From SB15 sp964557285 (GTDB taxonomy: Bacteria; Chloroflexota; Anaerolineae; Aggregatilineales; J027): a stretch of DNA of 15,690 nucleotides. A program made the position numbers and the translations under genes. Location: positions 1 through 15,690 of the forward strand of contig CAZKZS010000091.1 of assembly GCA_964557285.1 (NCBI GenBank). The letters run 5' to 3'. Below, piece after piece: positions 13,083-15,690 of this stretch (position 1 is the first letter of the stretch; every line of letters begins with the position of its first letter). Below the pieces are notes generated by a model, which saw only the letters and a program-made list of their open reading frames with translations, ran no database searches and was not told the origin of the DNA.

Positions 13083-13981
13083 AACAGGGAACGCGGCTGT
13101 GGCAGTTCAGTCAAATGTTCGACCTTTGCCACGCATAATACACCCGCCATCCCGAAAGCCAGAATACCGTTGTCGGTAATGTCCAGGGCGGAAATGGGCG
13201 CTGCCGCCGCCGGAATACTGGTAAAAAGTTGCAGTTTCCGTGCGGTGGTAATTAAATCAACGGCGTGCTGCTGCCGCACGGGAATCAGGTCATGGTTATA
13301 CAGCCGGATGAGTTGATAATCCGCGTCGCCTACCGCCAGCCAGCTACCGCCGGGAGACAGGGCGGCTGAACCAATCGTATAGTGCAGGTCACACTGGCGA
13401 AGAATCGTTCCGGCGGTATTCACCAGATAGATTTTTTCCGGGTAAATCAGCACCATTTCATTCCCCCCCGCCTTAATGAAAATACGGGTGGGAGTATCGT
13501 CCAGATGAATCTGACTGACTCGTGTCTGCTGCTGGTATACATACAGCACGGCATCATCGGTCACAGCCGCAATCGTACCGAGGTCACGGTCTAAATCCAC
13601 GGCTGCCACTGTTTTTGGGGAAGGAATGTCCAGCGGCAGGCGCTGGTCATCAATTTCCAGTGTCAGACCCGTATCCTGAATCAGCCGTAAACTCCCATCC
13701 AGAGTGGTATAAAGCCGGCTAGTCGGAAAATCGACCACGGGCAGAAACATCCCATTGGGCGCTTTAAGTTGATTCAGCCCTTCACGGTATGCTTCCGGCG
13801 TGTTTTTGCCAGTTATATCAAAATCCACCATCAAATCCTGATAGTGAGCGCCACTTTTAAGGTCATAAAACCGGATTTTTTGTCGGGTTTCGCTGACCGC
13901 CAGTTGAGCAGGTTTGCCCGGTAGAATATCAATGCGACGAAGGGGCTGGGACGTGAGGTATAACTGCCAGTGGAGCGCCAT
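13079..13981 (-). CDS. Beta-propeller (WD40-like) protein of unknown function
   Basis: 300 residues, no signal peptide or transmembrane helix. Repeating four-strand-like units are visible, for example LRRIDILPGKPAQLAVSETR then QKIRFYDLKSG, DRDLGTIAAVTDDAVLYVYQ, NEMVLIYPEKIYLVNTAGTI, SAALSPGGSWLAVGDADYQL followed by IRLYN, and ISALDITDNGILAFGMAGVL. This looks like a degenerate WD40/YVTN-style propeller of five to seven blades, probably a protein-interaction surface. It is third in a minus-strand operon, starting 5 bp after the stop of the LiaF-like gene with GGAG 8 bases before the ATG. Its partner may be that membrane protein; this is inferred from position. I cannot assign a family name. The gene's stop overlaps the stop of hpt on the other strand. 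Confidence 0.75.
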   Translation of the reverse strand: MALHWQLYLTSQPLRRIDILPGKPAQLAVSETRQKIRFYDLKSGAHYQDLMVDFDITGKNTPEAYREGLNQLKAPNGMFLPVVDFPTSRLYTTLDGSLRLIQDTGLTLEIDDQRLPLDIPSPKTVAAVDLDRDLGTIAAVTDDAVLYVYQQQTRVSQIHLDDTPTRIFIKAGGNEMVLIYPEKIYLVNTAGTILRQCDLHYTIGSAALSPGGSWLAVGDADYQLIRLYNHDLIPVRQQHAVDLITTARKLQLFTSIPAAAAPISALDITDNGILAFGMAGVLCVAKVEHLTELPQPRSLF

Positions 13982-13986
13982 GTTTC

Positions 13987-14910
13987 CTACTCCGGCTTAA
14001 TGGTCAGTGTACCATCAGGCAGATTCACATTAAGTTCAACCTGAAATTCCAGCAGGCCGCCGCGTGATTCAATATCCCCGCCCTGTACGGATACATAGTC
14101 GTTCACATTCAATTCCCGGTTTTCCGGTGCGCCGGAAATTCGCATGGCAATTTGCGGCGGAATTACAATCAGCAGATTGCCATTGTTAATGCTTACATCT
14201 CCAATGACAACGCTGTTCAAGGGCATATACAAATCAATATCACCGGAGTCATTGGTGATATTAAACCGGGGTACATCAATCTGCCGCAAATCCAGCGTCA
14301 CCAGCCCTTTTTTGTTGGCGAATTTTAAATCCTGCACCGGAATCCCAATCGGCAGATAGATTTCTAACTGCCCGCGCCCCACGTCCCGCAAATTGGGGAT
14401 GCTGTCGGGACGCTTTTCCGTCACCGTAAAATGGACAACGGACTGCTCATCTTCCTGAACGGAAACCTCAAGGTGGCTTTCCCGGCTGCCTGTAAATTTA
14501 GCTCCAATGGAACGTGGTTCGGACGTTTCTTCCTGGGTGTAGGGACGAAAAATGACGGTGGCATCCAGCGCAGAAACATCTACGACTACACCCTGAATAT
14601 GTTCCCCAAGGGGAATCGGGTTGAGAATTTCTGTATAGTCCTGGCGCATGTCATCAGACCGAATCCGGTAGGCATACCAGATGAGTCCGGCCAGCAGCGC
14701 CAGCGAAAGTAACAGCGCCAGCCAGTTGCCGAAGCGTATCCGGTCAATTAAAAGCGCATTCAGGCCAAAAATAATCAACAAAATCGGCCAGGAGCGCTCC
14801 ATCAAATCGCCTATGTTTTCGGGCAGCACATCGGTTGCCAGCAGATACATCAGCACCCCGACCACGATAATTAGAAGCGGCCAGAGCAGGTTACGACGGG
14901 TGGTACTCAT
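13987..14910 (-). CDS. LiaF-like membrane protein (DUF5668-type helices plus beta-ladder 'toast-rack' domain)
   Basis: 307 residues. The N-terminus has three transmembrane helices: LLWPLLIIVVGVLMYLL (about 8-24), SWPILLIIFGLNALLI (about 40-55) and WLALLLSLALLAGLIWYAY (about 63-81). The duplicated 'WP.LLII.G' is the DUF5668/LiaI-LiaF-type pattern. Residues about 100-307 are regular beta-strand repeats such as GQLEIYLPIGIPVQDLKFAN, ITNDSGDIDLYMPLNSVVIG and VSINNGNLLIVIPPQ, as in the DUF4097/toast-rack adhesin-like domains that follow LiaF-type helices. In Firmicutes LiaF is part of a cell-envelope stress system. ATG 14910 overlaps the PspC gene stop (ATGA) and has GGAGG (14920-14916) 5 bases upstream. 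There is no LiaR/LiaS-type two-component pair in the window, so the same regulatory role is not established. Confidence 0.8.
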   Translation of the reverse strand: MSTTRRNLLWPLLIIVVGVLMYLLATDVLPENIGDLMERSWPILLIIFGLNALLIDRIRFGNWLALLLSLALLAGLIWYAYRIRSDDMRQDYTEILNPIPLGEHIQGVVVDVSALDATVIFRPYTQEETSEPRSIGAKFTGSRESHLEVSVQEDEQSVVHFTVTEKRPDSIPNLRDVGRGQLEIYLPIGIPVQDLKFANKKGLVTLDLRQIDVPRFNITNDSGDIDLYMPLNSVVIGDVSINNGNLLIVIPPQIAMRISGAPENRELNVNDYVSVQGGDIESRGGLLEFQVELNVNLPDGTLTIKPE

Positions 14911-15314
14911 GCCCGCCTCCTGACCTGCTGTGCCAGCAGTACCAACCCCAAGCCGACAATCACAAAAGTCAGCAGCAAATCGCCGCGCTGCCCCTGCAAA
15001 ACCCCCAGGGTTACGGCCAGAATGATGATTCCCAGAAAAATAATCCCACTACCCAGCACAATCAGGGTTTCCGCCCGTGCCTGCCCCGGTTTTAAAGGGT
15101 TGCCAGGCGGAAGTTCATCAATGGTCTGGGGGGGAATTGCCAGCCACAAAATAAGATACAGAATCACACTGACCAGGGGGGAAAAAAAGGTAAAAATGAT
15201 AAAAGCGGCCCGTACCCACCAGGCATTAATCCCCAGGTACACCCCCAGCCCGCCGCACACCCCCCCGAAGGTACGGTCTATCAGGTTTCTTGAAAGTCGA
15301 CGCAATATATTCAC
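14907..15314 (-). CDS. PspC-domain membrane protein
   Basis: 135 residues. The N-terminal PspC domain (about 5-62) reads RRLSRNLIDRTFGGVCGGLG then VYLGINAWWVRAAFIIFTFF and ILYLILWLAIPP, with the conserved GVCGGL and LYLILW. Two more helices follow (about 83-105 and 112-128) and a basic end VRRRA. PspC proteins are membrane sensors or regulators of envelope stress in the phage-shock response; no pspA is in the window. The start is uncertain: GTG 15314 is preceded by no clear ribosome site, while TTG 15305 has AGGGTGA 5 bases before it and would drop three residues. It is the first gene of the three-gene minus-strand operon and is divergent from the GNAT gene across about 50 bases in which I see no convincing promoter on either strand. 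Confidence 0.88.
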   Translation of the reverse strand: MNILRRLSRNLIDRTFGGVCGGLGVYLGINAWWVRAAFIIFTFFSPLVSVILYLILWLAIPPQTIDELPPGNPLKPGQARAETLIVLGSGIIFLGIIILAVTLGVLQGQRGDLLLTFVIVGLGLVLLAQQVRRRA

Positions 15315-15366
15315 CCTGCCAGAAATATGCTACAAATTAATTCTAGTGAGAACAGGAAAAAATGCG

Positions 15367-15690
15367 ATGTCATTGACCCTTTTACCCGCTACCGATGTCC
15401 GTTTTGCGGATTTTGTCAGCGCTTTTAACACCGCCTATCAGGATTATATTGTGCCGCTTCAAATGGATGTTGACCAGATGCGCCAGTTGGTCAGACGGGA
15501 AGCTGTTGATTTGAGCGCGTCGCGGGTGGTGATCGTCGATGATGAAATTGTAGCCATGGCAATGCTCGCCAAACGCGAAAATCAGGGGTGGATTGGTGGC
15601 GTGGGAGTAATTCCCGACCAGCGCGGCAAAGGCATCGGCAGGATTTTGATGCAGGAAATCATTAACGTTGCATGGGACGATGGGTTAGAG
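15367..15690 (+). CDS. GNAT-family N-acetyltransferase, N-terminal 108 residues (runs off the right edge)
   Basis: The frame is open from ATG 15367 to the last base. The N-terminal half reads LLPATDVRFADFVSAFNTAY then QDYIVPLQMD, followed by the central strands (SRVVIVDDEIVAMAMLAKRE) and the acetyl-CoA-binding motif A, GGVGVIPDQRGKGIGRILMQ (about 77-96), with the R-G-K-G-I-G pyrophosphate loop at 86-91. Such enzymes transfer acetyl groups from acetyl-CoA to amines; the substrate here cannot be told. The ATG at 15362 is out of frame and stops after four codons, so 15367 is the start, with AGGA 9 bases upstream. It is divergent from the PspC operon. Typical length is 140-300 residues, so much of the C-terminus is missing. 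Confidence 0.88.
   Translation, partial: MSLTLLPATDVRFADFVSAFNTAYQDYIVPLQMDVDQMRQLVRREAVDLSASRVVIVDDEIVAMAMLAKRENQGWIGGVGVIPDQRGKGIGRILMQEIINVAWDDGLE

Noticed and set aside
15362..15376. ATG at 15362 as the acetyltransferase start
   Set aside because: It is out of frame and hits a stop after four codons; the ATG at 15367 opens the frame that carries the GNAT motif.
1..15690. CRISPR array, tRNA, rRNA, insertion sequence, or attachment site
   Set aside because: I looked along both strands and saw no regularly spaced repeats, no cloverleaf-like or rRNA-like segments, no transposase, and no terminal inverted repeats with target duplications.

Overview
This window carries most of a respiratory complex I (NDH-1) operon on the minus strand, a divergently transcribed pair of small genes, a purine-salvage gene, a minus-strand envelope-type operon, and the start of an acetyltransferase gene. 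The organism is a bacterium of roughly balanced GC content. Separate nuoC and nuoD, the complete A-to-L gene order, and the neighbouring PspC/LiaF-like and DUF971 genes suggest Chloroflexota (Anaerolineae-like). That placement is an inference from gene content and protein style; no marker gene in the window proves it.

Layout. Reading the minus strand from about 11570 down to position 1: nuoA, nuoB, nuoC, nuoD, nuoE, an unrecognised membrane-protein gene cut by a 10-N assembly gap, nuoF, a small TPR-like gene, nuoG, nuoH, nuoI, nuoJ, nuoK and the first 125 codons of nuoL. Genes overlap or lie a few bases apart, except at nuoI-nuoJ, where a 100-bp spacer holds a perfect hairpin followed by a T-run on the minus strand. 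nuoM and nuoN would be expected beyond the left edge. On the plus strand, a very good sigma70-type promoter (11677-11705) drives a membrane-anchored helix-hairpin-helix protein and a DUF971 protein. These end at an intrinsic terminator (12471-12502), after which comes hpt. hpt converges on, and overlaps by a few bases, the last gene of a minus-strand operon: PspC-domain protein, LiaF-like membrane/beta-ladder protein, then a beta-propeller-like protein. A GNAT acetyltransferase runs off the right edge. No non-coding stretch exceeds 300 bases; the longest is the 194-bp nuoA/HhH divergent promoter region.

How it fits together. NuoE, F and G form the NADH-oxidising module, B, C, D and I the connecting quinone-site module, and A, H, J, K and L (with M and N off-window) the proton-pumping membrane arm. 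Cofactor residues are visible for N1a, N3, N1b, N5, N4, N6a, N6b and N2; the N7 ligands of NuoG are absent. The main unusual points are: NuoJ carries an inserted extracytoplasmic region of about 210 residues with two DUF4397-like repeats; two non-canonical small genes sit inside the operon at the E-F and F-G junctions; and a terminator-like hairpin sits in the middle of the operon. Together these suggest a lineage-specific complex I with accessory parts. That is a hypothesis from sequence, not a demonstrated system.
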